Positions 8,018 to 18,664 are shown, counted from the stretch's first letter. The stretch: 64,000 bases of DNA from Bosea vestrisii (GCF_030144325.1 NZ_CP126307.1:5422001-5486000), one strand, 5' to 3'. Notes: generated from the sequence alone by a model not told the origin. Translations and numbers: made by a program.

Positions 8018-10033
8018 ATGCGGTCATGGCGGAGGCGGGGGATCGGACTAGCTGGCGGGGGCGTCTGCGCTTTCGCGGCGATTCTTGTCGGTGATGTCTC
8101 GCCTGCGCATGCCTTCGACCTGTCATCGCTCGACGTCTTCAATCTCTTCGGCAGCAAGGACAAGCCGCCGCCGGTCAGCGAGGCGACAGTTCCTTACGAG
8201 CTCAAGTTCGAGCTCGGCGATGTGCCCGATGCCAGCGCGCTGAAGCGTAGCCTGCAGGACGCCTCTCTGCTCTATCGCCTGCGCGAGGATGCGCCACCGG
8301 ACGGCGAGACTCTGGCCCGCCGCGCCGCCGCCGACATCAATCCGCTGATCGATGCGCTCTGGGCCCAGGGTTATTTCAATGCGCAGGTCGCGATCGCGGT
8401 CGATGGTGTCGCGGTGACACAGGCCGGCGAGCCACCGCCGGGCCTCGCCCCGGCCGCGGAGCGCTATCGCAACCGCGCCCCGGCGCCAGTCGTGGTCACG
8501 GTCGACCCCGGGCCGCTCTTTTCGCTGCGCAATGTCGACATCGTTCCGGGCGCCCGTCGCGATCCGACCGCGGTGATTCCCGACCCTGGCAAGGTCTCGG
8601 GCCTCGTGCCCGGCGCGCCCGCGACCTCCTCGTCGATCCGGGCGGCTCAGGCCGCGCTGGTCGATTACTGGCGTGGCAAGTCCCGCCCGCTCGCCCGGGT
8701 CGTCGAGGTCCGCCCGGTCGTCGACCATGCCGCCAAGACGATGGACGTCGCACTCGTGGTCGATCCCGGTCCCGTCGCCGGCTTCGGCGACGTCTCGGTC
8801 ACCGAGACCGGCGACATTCCGGCCGAGGTGATCCGCTCCTTCATCTATCTCGAGCCGGGCGAGCCCTATTCGCCCAAGGCGCTGACGGATACGCGCAAGT
8901 CGATCGCGACGATCCCTGCCGTCGGCTCGGTGCGCATCCGCGAAAGCACCACGCTCGACCAGGCCGGCAATCTGCCGATCTTCGTCGAGGTCAACGAACG
9001 GCCCAAGCGCCTGCTCGGCTTCTCCGCCCGCTATTCGACGATCGATGGCCCGGCGGTGAAGACCTATTGGGAACACCGCAACCTGTTCGGCGGCGCCGAG
9101 CGCCTGCGGCTCGAAGCGTCCGTCTTCTTCGCGCCACGCATCGACGGCACCAAGGTCCAGCGCTTCGGCGATTTCGAGCCGACCGATCTCGGCGCCCGCT
9201 TCTCGGCGAGCTTCCTGAAGCCGGCGCTCGGCGGCAGCCGCAACGACCTCCTGATCGACGCGAGCGGCGTGCGCGAGCGCGTCGGCACCAACCGCTATGG
9301 TGGCTACACGGCGCGCTACGCCAACATCACCACCACCATCCGCCACCGCTTCAGCGACGTCTTCTCGATCCAGGCCGGCATCGAGGCCGAGCGTGGCCAG
9401 ACCAGCGACGTGCTCGGCCAGGTCGACTACATGCTGCTCGGCGTGCCGCTGTCGCTGCGCTACGATTCGACCGACAGCCAGCTCGACCCGACCCGCGGCA
9501 TCAGGGTCGCCGCCTCGGTCACGCCCTATGCCGCCTTCGGCGACAGCGACGCGCCCTTCATCCAGAGCAAAGCATCGGTCTCCGGCTATTACGCCCTCGA
9601 CGAGGATGCCCGCTACGTGCTCGCCGGCCGGATCGGGCTGGGTTCGATCGCCGGCGCTGCCCTCGACGAGGTGCCGGCGACACGGCGCTTCTATGCCGGC
9701 GGCGGTGGCTCGGTACGCGGCTATGCCTATCGCACGCTCTCGCCACTCGGCCCGCTCAATCGGCTGACCGGGGGGCGCAGCCTGTTCGAGGCCTCGGTCG
9801 AGGCCCGCATCAAGATCACCAACACCATCGGCATCGTGCCGTTCTTCGACGCCGGCATGGCCTTCGAGTCGCAGATCCCGAACTTCAAGGAGAAGATGCA
9901 GTACGCCGCCGGCCTCGGCCTGCGCTACTACACGCCGATCGGGCCGATCCGCGTCGACGTCGCCGCCCCGCTCAACCCGCGCAAGGGCGACAAGCCGGTC
10001 GCTCTCTATATCAGCATCGGGCAGGCCTTCTGA
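8018..10033 (+). CDS. tamA: TamA, outer-membrane component of the translocation and assembly module
   Basis: The product is 671 aa. I chose the ATG at 8018 because GGAGG at 8009-8013 sits at the right distance; an in-frame TTG at 7997 is less likely. A signal peptide (GIGLAGGGVCAFAAILVGDV then PAHA) leads to the periplasm. Residues about 55-370 are POTRA-like (FELGDVPDASALKRSLQDAS, GPLFSLRNVDIVPGARR, GDIPAEVIRSFIYLEPGEPY). The rest is an Omp85-type barrel with the conserved FYAGGGGSVRGYAYRTLSP and GPIRVDVAAPLN. TamA works with TamB in outer-membrane protein assembly or lipid transport. Its stop codon overlaps the tamB start (TGATG), so the pair is translationally coupled. Confidence 0.93.
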   Translation: MRSWRRRGIGLAGGGVCAFAAILVGDVSPAHAFDLSSLDVFNLFGSKDKPPPVSEATVPYELKFELGDVPDASALKRSLQDASLLYRLREDAPPDGETLARRAAADINPLIDALWAQGYFNAQVAIAVDGVAVTQAGEPPPGLAPAAERYRNRAPAPVVVTVDPGPLFSLRNVDIVPGARRDPTAVIPDPGKVSGLVPGAPATSSSIRAAQAALVDYWRGKSRPLARVVEVRPVVDHAAKTMDVALVVDPGPVAGFGDVSVTETGDIPAEVIRSFIYLEPGEPYSPKALTDTRKSIATIPAVGSVRIRESTTLDQAGNLPIFVEVNERPKRLLGFSARYSTIDGPAVKTYWEHRNLFGGAERLRLEASVFFAPRIDGTKVQRFGDFEPTDLGARFSASFLKPALGGSRNDLLIDASGVRERVGTNRYGGYTARYANITTTIRHRFSDVFSIQAGIEAERGQTSDVLGQVDYMLLGVPLSLRYDSTDSQLDPTRGIRVAASVTPYAAFGDSDAPFIQSKASVSGYYALDEDARYVLAGRIGLGSIAGAALDEVPATRRFYAGGGGSVRGYAYRTLSPLGPLNRLTGGRSLFEASVEARIKITNTIGIVPFFDAGMAFESQIPNFKEKMQYAAGLGLRYYTPIGPIRVDVAAPLNPRKGDKPVALYISIGQAF

Positions 10034-13000
10034 TGGGCGCGCTCCGCATCTCTCGACTTCTTGCCGGACTCGCGGCGCTCGTCATCGCCGCGGCGCTGGT
10101 CCTGGTCACCGGCCTCGGCGGTTTCGCGCAGAACGCCGGCGATCGCGGCGTCATCGCCGATTTGATCTCGAAGGCGCTCACGACTGATGGCAGCCAGGTC
10201 TCGATCGGCGCGGTCGACGGTGCGCTTTCCTCCGACGCGACCATCCGCGACATCGTCATTTCCGATCGCGATGGCCCCTGGCTGCGACTCGACCGCGCCC
10301 GGCTGGTCTGGACTCGCTCGGCGCTGCTGCTGCGCCGGCTTGAGGTCAATCGGCTCGAGATCGGCAAGCTTGAGATCCTGCGCAAGCCGCTGCCGGATCC
10401 CGCCGCTGCCGCGGCGCAGGCCAATGCCGGGCCGATCCTGCCCGAATTGCCGCTCAAGGTGATCATCGAGGCCTTCCAGCTCGGTGAGCTGGCGCTGGGC
10501 CCGACCGTGATCGGCGCGCCCGCCAGGCTTTCGGCGACCGGCGCGGCCCGCCTCGGCCCACCGAACGAGGGGCTCGATTTCCGGCTTGCCGGGCGCCGGC
10601 TCGACATGGGCGGCACGCTCGACGTCAACCTGCGCTTCGTGCCGCAGTCGACGCAGCTCCAGCTCGCGCTCAAGCTCGACGAGCCGGCGGGCGGACTGAT
10701 CTCGACCATCGCCGACCTGCCAGATAGGCCGCCAGTCAAGCTCGACCTCACCGGCGATGGCCCGCTCGATCGTTTCCGCGCAACGCTCGCCTTTACCGCC
10801 GGCCCGACCATCGGCGCCAACGGCACCGCCGATCTCAGCCGCCAAGGCGCAGGCAGGCTGCTCCTGCTCGCGCTCGATTCGCGTATCGCCGGCCTGATGC
10901 CACCGCCGGTCGCGCCAGTGTTCGAGGGCTCGACCCGGCTCGACGGCACTGTCGGTCTACCCGATAGCGGAGCCGTCTCCGTCGACCAGATGACGCTGGT
11001 CTCGGCCTTGGCCCGGCTCGACGTCAGCGGGCGCTACGGCGCCGACAAAAATCTCGATTTCAAGATCACTGCCGCCGCCCGCCCCAATGCCGAGGGCCGT
11101 ACCGTCGCCTCCGGCGCCGAGATCGCCAAGCTCGCCTTCGACGCGACGATCAAGGGCCCGGCCGCCGGCCCGCGTATCAACGCCAGCCTGCAGGCGGAGG
11201 GCGCGAGCGTTCCGGCCGGTAAGCTCGGCAAGCTCGACTTCACCTTCACCGCGACGCCGACCGGCGCCCTCAACGATCCGGCGACGCGCACCGTGCTGGT
11301 CTCCGATGGCGAGGCCTCCGGGGTCGCTCTCGCTGATCCCGGGCTCGCGCGCTTCATCGGCGACCGCCTGCGCTTCACCTTGCGCGGCACCGCTTCAGAA
11401 GGCGGGGGCGGCGAGTTCGAGACGTTGAGGCTCAGCTTCGGCGGAGCGGAGCTCGGCTATGCCGGCCGTCTCGATCCGGCTCGCATCCTCGGCAAGGTGC
11501 AGGCGCGGTTGCCCGATCTCTCGCGGCTCAGCATGCTCGCCGGCCGCCCGCTCAAGGGCTCGGCCGCCGTCAGCGCCGATGTCGACGCCGAGCCGAAGAA
11601 ACGACTCTACGCCGTCAAGCTCGATGGTGGGGCCGAAGCACTGACGCTCGGCCAGGAGGCGCTCGACCGGCTGCTCGCCGGCAAGCTCACGCTCGGCGGC
11701 GAGGTCAGGGTGCCGGGCAGCGGCGGCCTCATCGTCAACGGCCTGCGCATTGCCGGAACCCATGTCGCGGCGACGGCCGACGGCGCGCTCGCCGCGCAAG
11801 GGTCGAGCCTGCGCGCCAACATTGCGATTCCAGATCTGCGCCGTGCCGATCCGAAACTGTCGGGGCAGGGCGCTTTCGATGCGACGCTGACCGGCCCGCT
11901 CGACAAGCTCGACGCCAGGCTGAAGGCGGGCATCACCAATGCGACCGCGCTCGGCCGGCCGGTGCCGCGTCTGGCACTCGATGCCAATCTCCGCGATCTG
12001 CAAGGGATGCTGTCCGGCGATGCGCGCCTGTCCGGCGAGATCGAGGGCAAGCCGGCGACGGGAACCCTGCGATTCGCGAAGGGAGACAGCGGCGGCTGGA
12101 GCCTGCCGCAGCTCGACATCGCGATCGGGTCGGCCGCCCTCAACGGCACGCTCGATCTCGACGGCGCCAATCTCGCCGACGGCACTCTCAAGCTCGCCGC
12201 TCGCAATCTCGACGATCTCTCGGCGTTGGCGCTGACAAAGCTGGGTGGCCGCATCGAGGCCGATCTCAAGCTCACGCGCCCCAATGGCGGCCAGAATCTC
12301 GATCTGAAGGCCAACGCCCAGAAGCTTGTTGCGCCTAGTCTTTCGATTGACCGGCTCGATGCCGCGGTCGCCATCGCCGATGCGCTGCGCAAGCCGCTGA
12401 TCAATGGCAATGTCCAGATTGACCGCGCTGTCATCGTCGGTGAACCGGTGAGCGCGATCCGACTGGTCTCGACCGGCGCCTCCGACGCCAGCGACATCAG
12501 CCTCGACGCCACGGCGCGCGGCTTCTCGCTGGCCTCCAAGGGCCGGCTCTCGGTCGCCGATCCCTTGCGCTTCGATCTCGCCAGCTTCACGGCCACCCGC
12601 GACGGCCGCCGGATCGCGCTGGCGAAGCCGGCGAGCTTCACCGCGATCGATGGCGGCGTCGCGATCCGCGACCTTGCCATCGCGCTCGATGGCGGCCGGA
12701 TCACGCTCGATGGCGAGGCCGGCAGGGCGCTCGATCTGCGCTTCGCCGCGCAGAACGTGCCGCTCTCGGCCGCGCGCCTGGCTTCGCCGACGCTCGATCT
12801 CTCCGGCACGCTCGATGCCGAGGCGACGATCAAGGGCACGCCCGAAGCGCCGACAGGCCCGTGGCGCGTCCGCATCGCCCGCCTCGTCGCTCCCCAGACC
12901 CGCTCCGCCGGCCTGCCGCCGATCGAGATCGCCGGACAAGGCGCGCTCAATGGGCGTCAGACCAGTCTCGACGCCAGCCTGAACGCCGGCCGCTTCGTCA

Positions 13001-14358
13001 GCGTGACCGCCAAGGGTACCGCGCCGCTCGGTGGTGACGGCGCGCTCGACCTTTCTGTTCAAGGCCGAGCCGATGCCGCGCTCGCCAACACCCAGCTCGC
13101 CGCCGACGGCAGGCGGCTGACCGGCCAGCTCGCGCTCGACCTGCGCGCCGGCGGCACGCTCGCTGCGCCGCGCTTCTCCGGCGGCGCGACCCTCTCCGGC
13201 GGCAGCTTCAACGACGCTCTTCAGGGCGTGAAGCTGACCGGGCTCGAAGCGCGCGTCGCGGCCAATGGGCCCGAACTCGTGATCGAGCGCTTTGCGGCGC
13301 AGACACCGGGCGGCGGCACGCTCTCGGCCCGCGGCAATGTCAAACTCGATCCTGAGGCTGGCTTCCCCGGCACGATTCGCATCGAGGGCAAGCGGGCCCA
13401 GCTCGTCGACAGCGGTCTCGTCAGGGCAGTCACCGATCTCAATCTCGAGCTGGCGGGTCCGCTGGCGCAGCGGCCGCGAATCGCCGGGCGCGTCGATGTC
13501 GCGACCATCGAGGTCGCCGTGCCGGACCGCCTGCCGTCGAGCTCGCGGCCGGTCGACGGCATCCGCCACGTCAACGCCAAGGGACAGGCTGCGGCTCGCC
13601 TCGCCGCCGAGCGCAAGGCTCGCGCCGTCGCGGCGCGCAAGGGCGGCCGTGCGCCGGCCTTCGATGCCGTGCTCGACATTGCCGTCTCGGCACCGGGGCG
13701 CGTCTTCATTCGTGGCCGCGGCATCGATGCCGAGCTCGGCGGCGATCTGCGCGTCGGCGGCACCTCTGCCGCGCCAGCGCTGACCGGTGGCTTCGATCTC
13801 CGGCGCGGGCGGCTCAGCCTCGCCAGCCAGCGCCTCGACTTCAGCCGTGGCCGCATCACCTTCTCCGGCGACGTGATGCCGACGCTCGACTTCGTCGCCG
13901 AGACCCGCGCCGCCGACGTCACCGCGCGGATCATCATCTCCGGCGAGGCGTCGGCGCCGGAATTCACCTTCTCCTCCTCGCCCGAGCTGCCCCCGGACGA
14001 GGTGCTCTCGCGCCTGCTCTTCGCCCGCGCTTCCGGCTCGCTCTCGCCCTTCCAGGCGCTGCAGCTTGCCCAGACCGCGGCGCAGTTCTCCGGCGCGGGC
14101 GGCGACGATGTCTTCGAGCGCATCCGTCGCTCGCTCGGCGTCGACAACCTCGATGTCCAAATGGGGCCGGGCGGGCCGACGGTCGGTGTCTCGCGCGCGC
14201 TCACCGACAACATCACGCTTGGCGTGAAGGCCGGCGCGAAGCCGGAGGACAGCGGCGTCTCCGTCGGCATCGACGTGACCCGCCGCCTGAAGCTCCAGGC
14301 CGAGACCAATGCCGATGGCAGCGCCGCGGTCGGTGTCGGGGCCGAGTGGGAATACTGA
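10033..14358 (+). CDS. tamB: TamB, translocation/assembly module inner-membrane subunit
   Basis: The product is 1441 aa from the ATG at 10033, overlapping the tamA stop by one base. The frame is open further upstream inside tamA, but that is a shadow. One N-terminal signal-anchor helix (LLAGLAALVIAAALVLVTGL) is followed by a very long repetitive beta-rich periplasmic region and a C-terminal TamB/DUF490 domain (about residues 1100-1441) with FDLRRGRLSLASQRLDFSRG and DEVLSRLLFARASGSLSPF. It ends GVGAEWEY, with an aromatic terminal residue. It spans the periplasm from the inner membrane to TamA and belongs to the AsmA-like bridging proteins linked to phospholipid transport. The length is normal for alphaproteobacteria. 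Confidence 0.95.
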   Translation: MGALRISRLLAGLAALVIAAALVLVTGLGGFAQNAGDRGVIADLISKALTTDGSQVSIGAVDGALSSDATIRDIVISDRDGPWLRLDRARLVWTRSALLLRRLEVNRLEIGKLEILRKPLPDPAAAAAQANAGPILPELPLKVIIEAFQLGELALGPTVIGAPARLSATGAARLGPPNEGLDFRLAGRRLDMGGTLDVNLRFVPQSTQLQLALKLDEPAGGLISTIADLPDRPPVKLDLTGDGPLDRFRATLAFTAGPTIGANGTADLSRQGAGRLLLLALDSRIAGLMPPPVAPVFEGSTRLDGTVGLPDSGAVSVDQMTLVSALARLDVSGRYGADKNLDFKITAAARPNAEGRTVASGAEIAKLAFDATIKGPAAGPRINASLQAEGASVPAGKLGKLDFTFTATPTGALNDPATRTVLVSDGEASGVALADPGLARFIGDRLRFTLRGTASEGGGGEFETLRLSFGGAELGYAGRLDPARILGKVQARLPDLSRLSMLAGRPLKGSAAVSADVDAEPKKRLYAVKLDGGAEALTLGQEALDRLLAGKLTLGGEVRVPGSGGLIVNGLRIAGTHVAATADGALAAQGSSLRANIAIPDLRRADPKLSGQGAFDATLTGPLDKLDARLKAGITNATALGRPVPRLALDANLRDLQGMLSGDARLSGEIEGKPATGTLRFAKGDSGGWSLPQLDIAIGSAALNGTLDLDGANLADGTLKLAARNLDDLSALALTKLGGRIEADLKLTRPNGGQNLDLKANAQKLVAPSLSIDRLDAAVAIADALRKPLINGNVQIDRAVIVGEPVSAIRLVSTGASDASDISLDATARGFSLASKGRLSVADPLRFDLASFTATRDGRRIALAKPASFTAIDGGVAIRDLAIALDGGRITLDGEAGRALDLRFAAQNVPLSAARLASPTLDLSGTLDAEATIKGTPEAPTGPWRVRIARLVAPQTRSAGLPPIEIAGQGALNGRQTSLDASLNAGRFVSVTAKGTAPLGGDGALDLSVQGRADAALANTQLAADGRRLTGQLALDLRAGGTLAAPRFSGGATLSGGSFNDALQGVKLTGLEARVAANGPELVIERFAAQTPGGGTLSARGNVKLDPEAGFPGTIRIEGKRAQLVDSGLVRAVTDLNLELAGPLAQRPRIAGRVDVATIEVAVPDRLPSSSRPVDGIRHVNAKGQAAARLAAERKARAVAARKGGRAPAFDAVLDIAVSAPGRVFIRGRGIDAELGGDLRVGGTSAAPALTGGFDLRRGRLSLASQRLDFSRGRITFSGDVMPTLDFVAETRAADVTARIIISGEASAPEFTFSSSPELPPDEVLSRLLFARASGSLSPFQALQLAQTAAQFSGAGGDDVFERIRRSLGVDNLDVQMGPGGPTVGVSRALTDNITLGVKAGAKPEDSGVSVGIDVTRRLKLQAETNADGSAAVGVGAEWEY

Positions 14359-14744
14359 CGCTCCGACTCGATCGTCGAGATCACGCCGCAGATTCGCAGC
14401 CGGAATGGCCGATAGGCGGCTCTGGAAGTCTGCAAACGGCCCTATGCGGTTAACGCTCTCTTAAGTTCGACCCTCAAAGCGTGGCCGAGGTGCAACACCG
14501 GGGGGCAAAGCGGGTCAACGGCGGGGACTGTGGCGTGATCATGGTTGATCGGCGGCCGGGCATTCGTAATGGTGACTGTGCGGCGGGACGTTCCCGGTCG
14601 CTGTTTTTCGTCTTCGCCTCCGAACGGTTCGGGGACGCGGGCGAAAGACCGGGATAGGCGGGTTCGCCGGTTTGGTCTCCTGGGGCCGCCGGCAAGGGAC
14701 ACGCCGAAGCCCGAGGGTCTCGAAACTCTTTTGGAGGTTATCAA
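14359..14744. other. 386-bp intergenic region upstream of the porin gene
   Basis: No credible gene lies here. It contains a TTAA-N7-TTAA site (14450-14464), several GC-rich potential hairpins, and a strong ribosome binding site (GGAGG at 14731-14735) before the porin ATG. The long untranslated stretch suggests a structured porin leader, but no known riboswitch was recognised. Confidence 0.6.
14450..14464. promoter_or_regulatory. CtrA-box-like site TTAA-N7-TTAA
   Basis: The sequence TTAACGCTCTCTTAA matches the full TTAA-N7-TTAA consensus bound by the cell-cycle regulator CtrA in alphaproteobacteria. TTAA is rare in this GC-rich DNA, so a correctly spaced pair is unlikely by chance. It lies 92 bp after tamB and 281 bp before the porin start. 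Binding is inferred only. Confidence 0.45.
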
Positions 14745-16125
14745 ATGAAGCTCGTAAAGAGCCTCCTCCTCGGTTCCGCCGCCGGCATCGCCGCGGTTGC
14801 CGGGGCACAGGCCGCCGACCTTCCTTCGCGGAAGGCCGCACCGGTCGAATACGTTCGCGTTTGCTCCGCTTACGGCGCGGGCTTCTTCTACATCCCGGGC
14901 ACCGACACCTGCCTTCGCGTCGGTGGTCGTGTTCGCGCTGAGTACACCATCGGTTCGCGTTACGGCGACACCAACGACGGCTACGGCTCCCGCTCGCGCG
15001 GTCGTCTGAACGTCGACGCCCGCACCGCGACTGCCTATGGCACGCTGCGCACCTTCTTCCGCTATGAGCTGACCGTCAGCTCCGGCTTCTACAACAGCAC
15101 GGTCGGCGGCAACCAGGGCATCGTGTCCCCGGGCGCTGGTCGTTCGAACGCTGCTGTCGCTGCCGGTGGCCTGACCTCCAACTCGACCGCTTCGAACCTC
15201 GATCTGGCCTTCATCCAGTTCGGCCCGATCACCGCCGGTCGCGCTCAGTCGTTCTTCGACTTCTACGCCAACGACTGGACGTTCTCGACGGTCCGTACGG
15301 CTGACTCGCGTCTCAACCTGTTGGCCTACACCGCTACCTTCGGTTCGGGCTTCTCGGCGACGATCTCGCTCGAAGACCGCATCACCGGCACCGGTGGCCG
15401 CGAGAACGGCGTTGTCTCCCCCGGTGGCGCCTCGACGCTGCTCGGCACGAACTTCCCCGATGTCGTCGCCTCGCTGCGCGTCGATCAGGGCTGGGGTTCG
15501 GCTCAGTTGTCGGCCGCTCTCACCCAGCGTAGCGTGAACAACGTTGCTCTCGGCGTTCGGAACGAGGACGAGTGGGGCTTCGCTGTCCAGGGCGGCGTGA
15601 AGGTCAACCTGCCGATGCTTGCGGCTGGCGACGCACTGTTCCTGCAGGCCGCTTATGCGGACGGCGCTCTTGGTTACCTCGGCTGGGGCGGCGCCTTCGG
15701 TTCGGGCCGTATCCTTGCTCAGGGCGCTCAGCTGACCGTCAACGACATCAGCGTCGATGTGTTCGGCAACACCAAGACTGCCACCGGCTGGTCGGTTGTC
15801 GCCGCTCTGCGTCACTTCTGGACCCCGACCCTGCGGTCGGAGCTGGTCGCGTCGTACTCCGAGCTTAAGCTCGGCTACGTCCCTGGCCAACCAGGCGGTC
15901 CCGGGCGTGGTTGCCCGTCCGCTTGATCCGAAGGAGCTGATCGTTGCTGGTAACCTGATCTGGTCGCCGGTTTCGGGCCTCGATATCGGTGTTGAGATTC
16001 TCTACACCCGCACCGAGCTGAAGCAGGCCGTTCTGGCCGGCACCGACGGCGGTGGCCGCGGTCCGAACACGATCAAGTCCGACGACGCTTGGGCTGGCCG
16101 TCTCCGCATCCAGCGCGACTTCTGA
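14745..16125 (+). pseudogene. General porin (Rhizobiales Omp2-type) with 3' frameshift
   Basis: It begins MKLVKSLLLGSAAGIAAVAG with signal cleavage near AQA-A, then a DLPSRKAAPVEYVRVCSAYG mature start typical of Rhizobiales porins, and continues as a 16-stranded porin. The initiating frame ends at 15926 after an unrelated GGPGRGCPSA tail. The proper C-terminus (SLANQAVPGVVARPLDPKEL to RLRIQRDF, with terminal Phe) is in the next frame up to 16125. Dropping one C from the CCC at 15881-15883 joins them into about 459 aa, a normal length. Without the repair the protein lacks its last strands and the C-terminal Phe recognised by the BAM machinery. The break is either a sequencing/assembly error or a true inactivation. 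Confidence 0.85.
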
Positions 16126-16147
16126 TCGATCTTCCGATCGTTCAAGG

Positions 16148-16176
16148 AAAGCCCCGGGGAAACCCGGGGCTTTTTT
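16148..16176 (+). terminator. Rho-independent terminator after the porin gene
   Basis: A perfect 8-bp stem, GCCCCGGG (16151-16158) with CCCGGGGC (16163-16170), encloses a GAAA loop and is followed by six T at 16171-16176. It lies 25 bp after the restored porin stop at 16125, not after the premature stop at 15926, which supports the longer reading of the porin gene. Confidence 0.92.
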
Positions 16177-16326
16177 CGTTTCCGCAGCGCGGAAACCCTG
16201 CCTGTCTCTCACAAGGGCGAGGTGGTCGCTTGCTTGACTTGGGGCCGCGATGGGGCGTGATTACAGGGGGCCGCGGATGTCCGGATTCGGCGCAAGCGAC
16301 CCTTGGGACGAGGCGGGGATTTCGGC

Positions 16327-18664
16327 ATGGCGCGCAACGCCGGTTGGCTCTGGGGGCTTGTTCCACTGGCCTTGCTCTGGGCGTCAGCCAACGTCCTGAA
16401 CACCGAACCCGTACGCCGTGACATCGAAACCAGGGCGCTTGCGGCAAACGCGGTGGCAGGAGCTGCCGCTGGCGCGCGCGGCGTCTCCGTTCGGGTCAGC
16501 GGCCGGGATGTCTATCTCGACGGTGAAGCCGTCACGACCGATGGCGCAAGCAAGGCACTGGCGCAGCTGCAATCGGAGTTCGGTGTCCGCCGTGTGCTCG
16601 GCGGCTTGACGCAGGTCATTGCGCAGAAGCCCTACAGCTGGTCGGCGACGCGGCAAGGCAACCTCGTGACGTTGTCAGGCTTCGTGCCGGACGAGGCGAT
16701 TGCGACCGCGAGCGTGTCTGCGGCTCGGGCGCTTGGTACGGAGCTGCGGGTCGACGACCAGCAGAAGGTCGCCTTCGGCGCACCGCCCGGCTTTGCCGAA
16801 CTCGCGGGCAGCCTGATGCGCGATCTCGGGCAGCTTTCCGCAGGGAAGGTCGCGCTGGACGATTCCCGATATTGCGTCGAAGGCACTGCCGCGACGCCGC
16901 GGAATTTCCTGAATTTGCGCGAGGTCGCGTCTACCGCCGCTCCGAAGGGCTTCACGCGCGTCGACTGCGCGCTCAGTCCACCGACGATGACCCCCTATCG
17001 CTGGAGCGTTGAGAAAAGCGCGGCCGGTGCTGTTACGATCGCGGGCTATTATCCGTCCGACGCGGCGCGCCGCGAGATCGCGGCGCTGCTCGCGCGCGCC
17101 TTCCCCGCGGCCGGCGCGGTGACCGATCGCACGCTGCCAGCCGCCGGCGAGCCGCAAGCTTTCGCCACCAAGGTAGCGCGCGCCATCGCCGATCTCGCCC
17201 GCCTGCGCAGCGGCAAGGTCGAGATCGAAGGCGGCAGCTATCGCATTTCGGGGCAGGGGCCGGAGACTTACGAGGCCTGCGAGGCGCTCAAGCTGAACAT
17301 CGCACAGGGCGACGGTCCCGATTCGGTCGCGCTCGCCAGCATCGCCTGCCCGCCGGCGCCACCACCGACGCCGACGCGTGAGCCGACGCCCGCTCCGCCC
17401 ACCAGTTCCGCTTCGCCCGCCCCGTCGCCGCCGAACGCGCCGGTGTCGGCTCCGCCGCCGCAGGCGCCGGTCAATCCCGCGCCTAGCGCACCGAGCCCGA
17501 CTGCGATCGTCGAACCGCCGCCTTTGCCGCCCGCCGCGGCGAAACCGCTGCAATGGCGCGCCGAGAAATCCGAGGTCGGCATCGTCCTCTCCGGCGCCGC
17601 GCCAGACGCTGCGGCCAAGGCGGCTGCGCTCGAGGCGGCGCGCGCGGCGCTGTCTGGCGGCGATGTCGTCGATCGGACCGTGCTCGAGGATAACCCGCGG
17701 GGGCGGCGCTGCCTTTGGCGAGGCGACACGCTTCGCGCTCGGTCTCCTCGGCAGGATGGCGCAGGGCGGTGTCTCGCTGGCCGGATCCACCTTGAGTCTC
17801 ACCGGCGCGGCAGCAGACAAGGCTGGCTGGCAGGCTTTGGACGAAACGTTGAAAGGCAAGGTCCTCCCGGCAGGGCTTTCGCTTTCGGGCCGGCCGTCAC
17901 TCACTCTGCGCAGTTACGGCTTCACGGCTTCGATCGATAAATCGGGCGGCTATCTCAACGGCTACCTGCCCGATGCCGCGGCCAAGGAGGCAATCGCGGC
18001 GCTGATCGAGGCGTCGCCGCTGCGCGGGCGGATCAGTGACGAAACTGAGGTCCTGCCGGCTGCGCCGACCGGCTTCGGCGTCGCGGCGCGCGGGGCCGTG
18101 CAGGATCTGCTGCGGCTCGATCTTGGTTCGGCCAGCGTGGTCGATCGCGAGGTCAATGTCCGCGGGCTGACCTGCCGCGCGCTGATCCGCGACGAGGTCG
18201 AAACCAATCTGGCCAGTGGCCTGCCGCAAGGCTTCTCCGGCAAGGCCGAGGTCGGCATGCGCCAGACCGGCTGCGTCATCGATCCGCCGAGCAATTGCCA
18301 GAACGAGCTCGATGCGCTGACCCAGCGCTACTATGTGATGTTCGGCCAGGGCACCGCCGTGGTGACGCTCGATCCGGTGACCGAGCGCGCCATGACCGAA
18401 GCTGCCGGCATCCTGAAGCAATGCTCGGCTTCGCGCGTCACCATCGAGGGCCACAGCAATCTCGACGGTGAGCGAAGCGGCTTCAACAATCTCGATTTGT
18501 CGAACCGCCGGGCGCTGCGCGTCCGCGAGGAGCTGATCGGTCGCGGCATCGGTCCCGCTCAGCTTGAGGTCAAGGGCTACGGCACCGAGCGGCCGCTGGT
18601 CGCCCATGGCGACCCTGAGGCGCGGGTGAAGAACCGCCGCGTCCAGTTCACCGTGGCGAAGTAG
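16327..18664 (+). pseudogene. OmpA-domain envelope protein with BON-like repeats, internal frameshift
   Basis: The start ATG at 16327 was chosen for the upstream GAGGCGGGG; a TTG at 16303 is also open. An N-terminal anchor (WLWGLVPLALLWASANVL) is followed by repeated BON-like segments (VSVRVSGRDVYLDGEAVT and similar), a proline-rich linker at about residues 338-405, and a C-terminal OmpA peptidoglycan-binding domain (from YYVMFGQGTAVVTLDPVTE to VKNRRVQFTVAK). The frame breaks at about residue 457. Removing one G from GGGGG at 17699-17703 joins TVLEDNPRG to GAAFGEATRFALG and gives about 778 aa. It probably links the inner membrane to peptidoglycan. The next gene starts 10 bp later, suggesting an operon. 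The break may be a sequencing error. Confidence 0.8.

Noticed and set aside
11395..14160. 921-codon open frame antisense to tamB
   Set aside because: It mirrors tamB codons in GC-rich DNA, is rich in Arg/Glu/Ala and has no domain; tamB is clearly coding.
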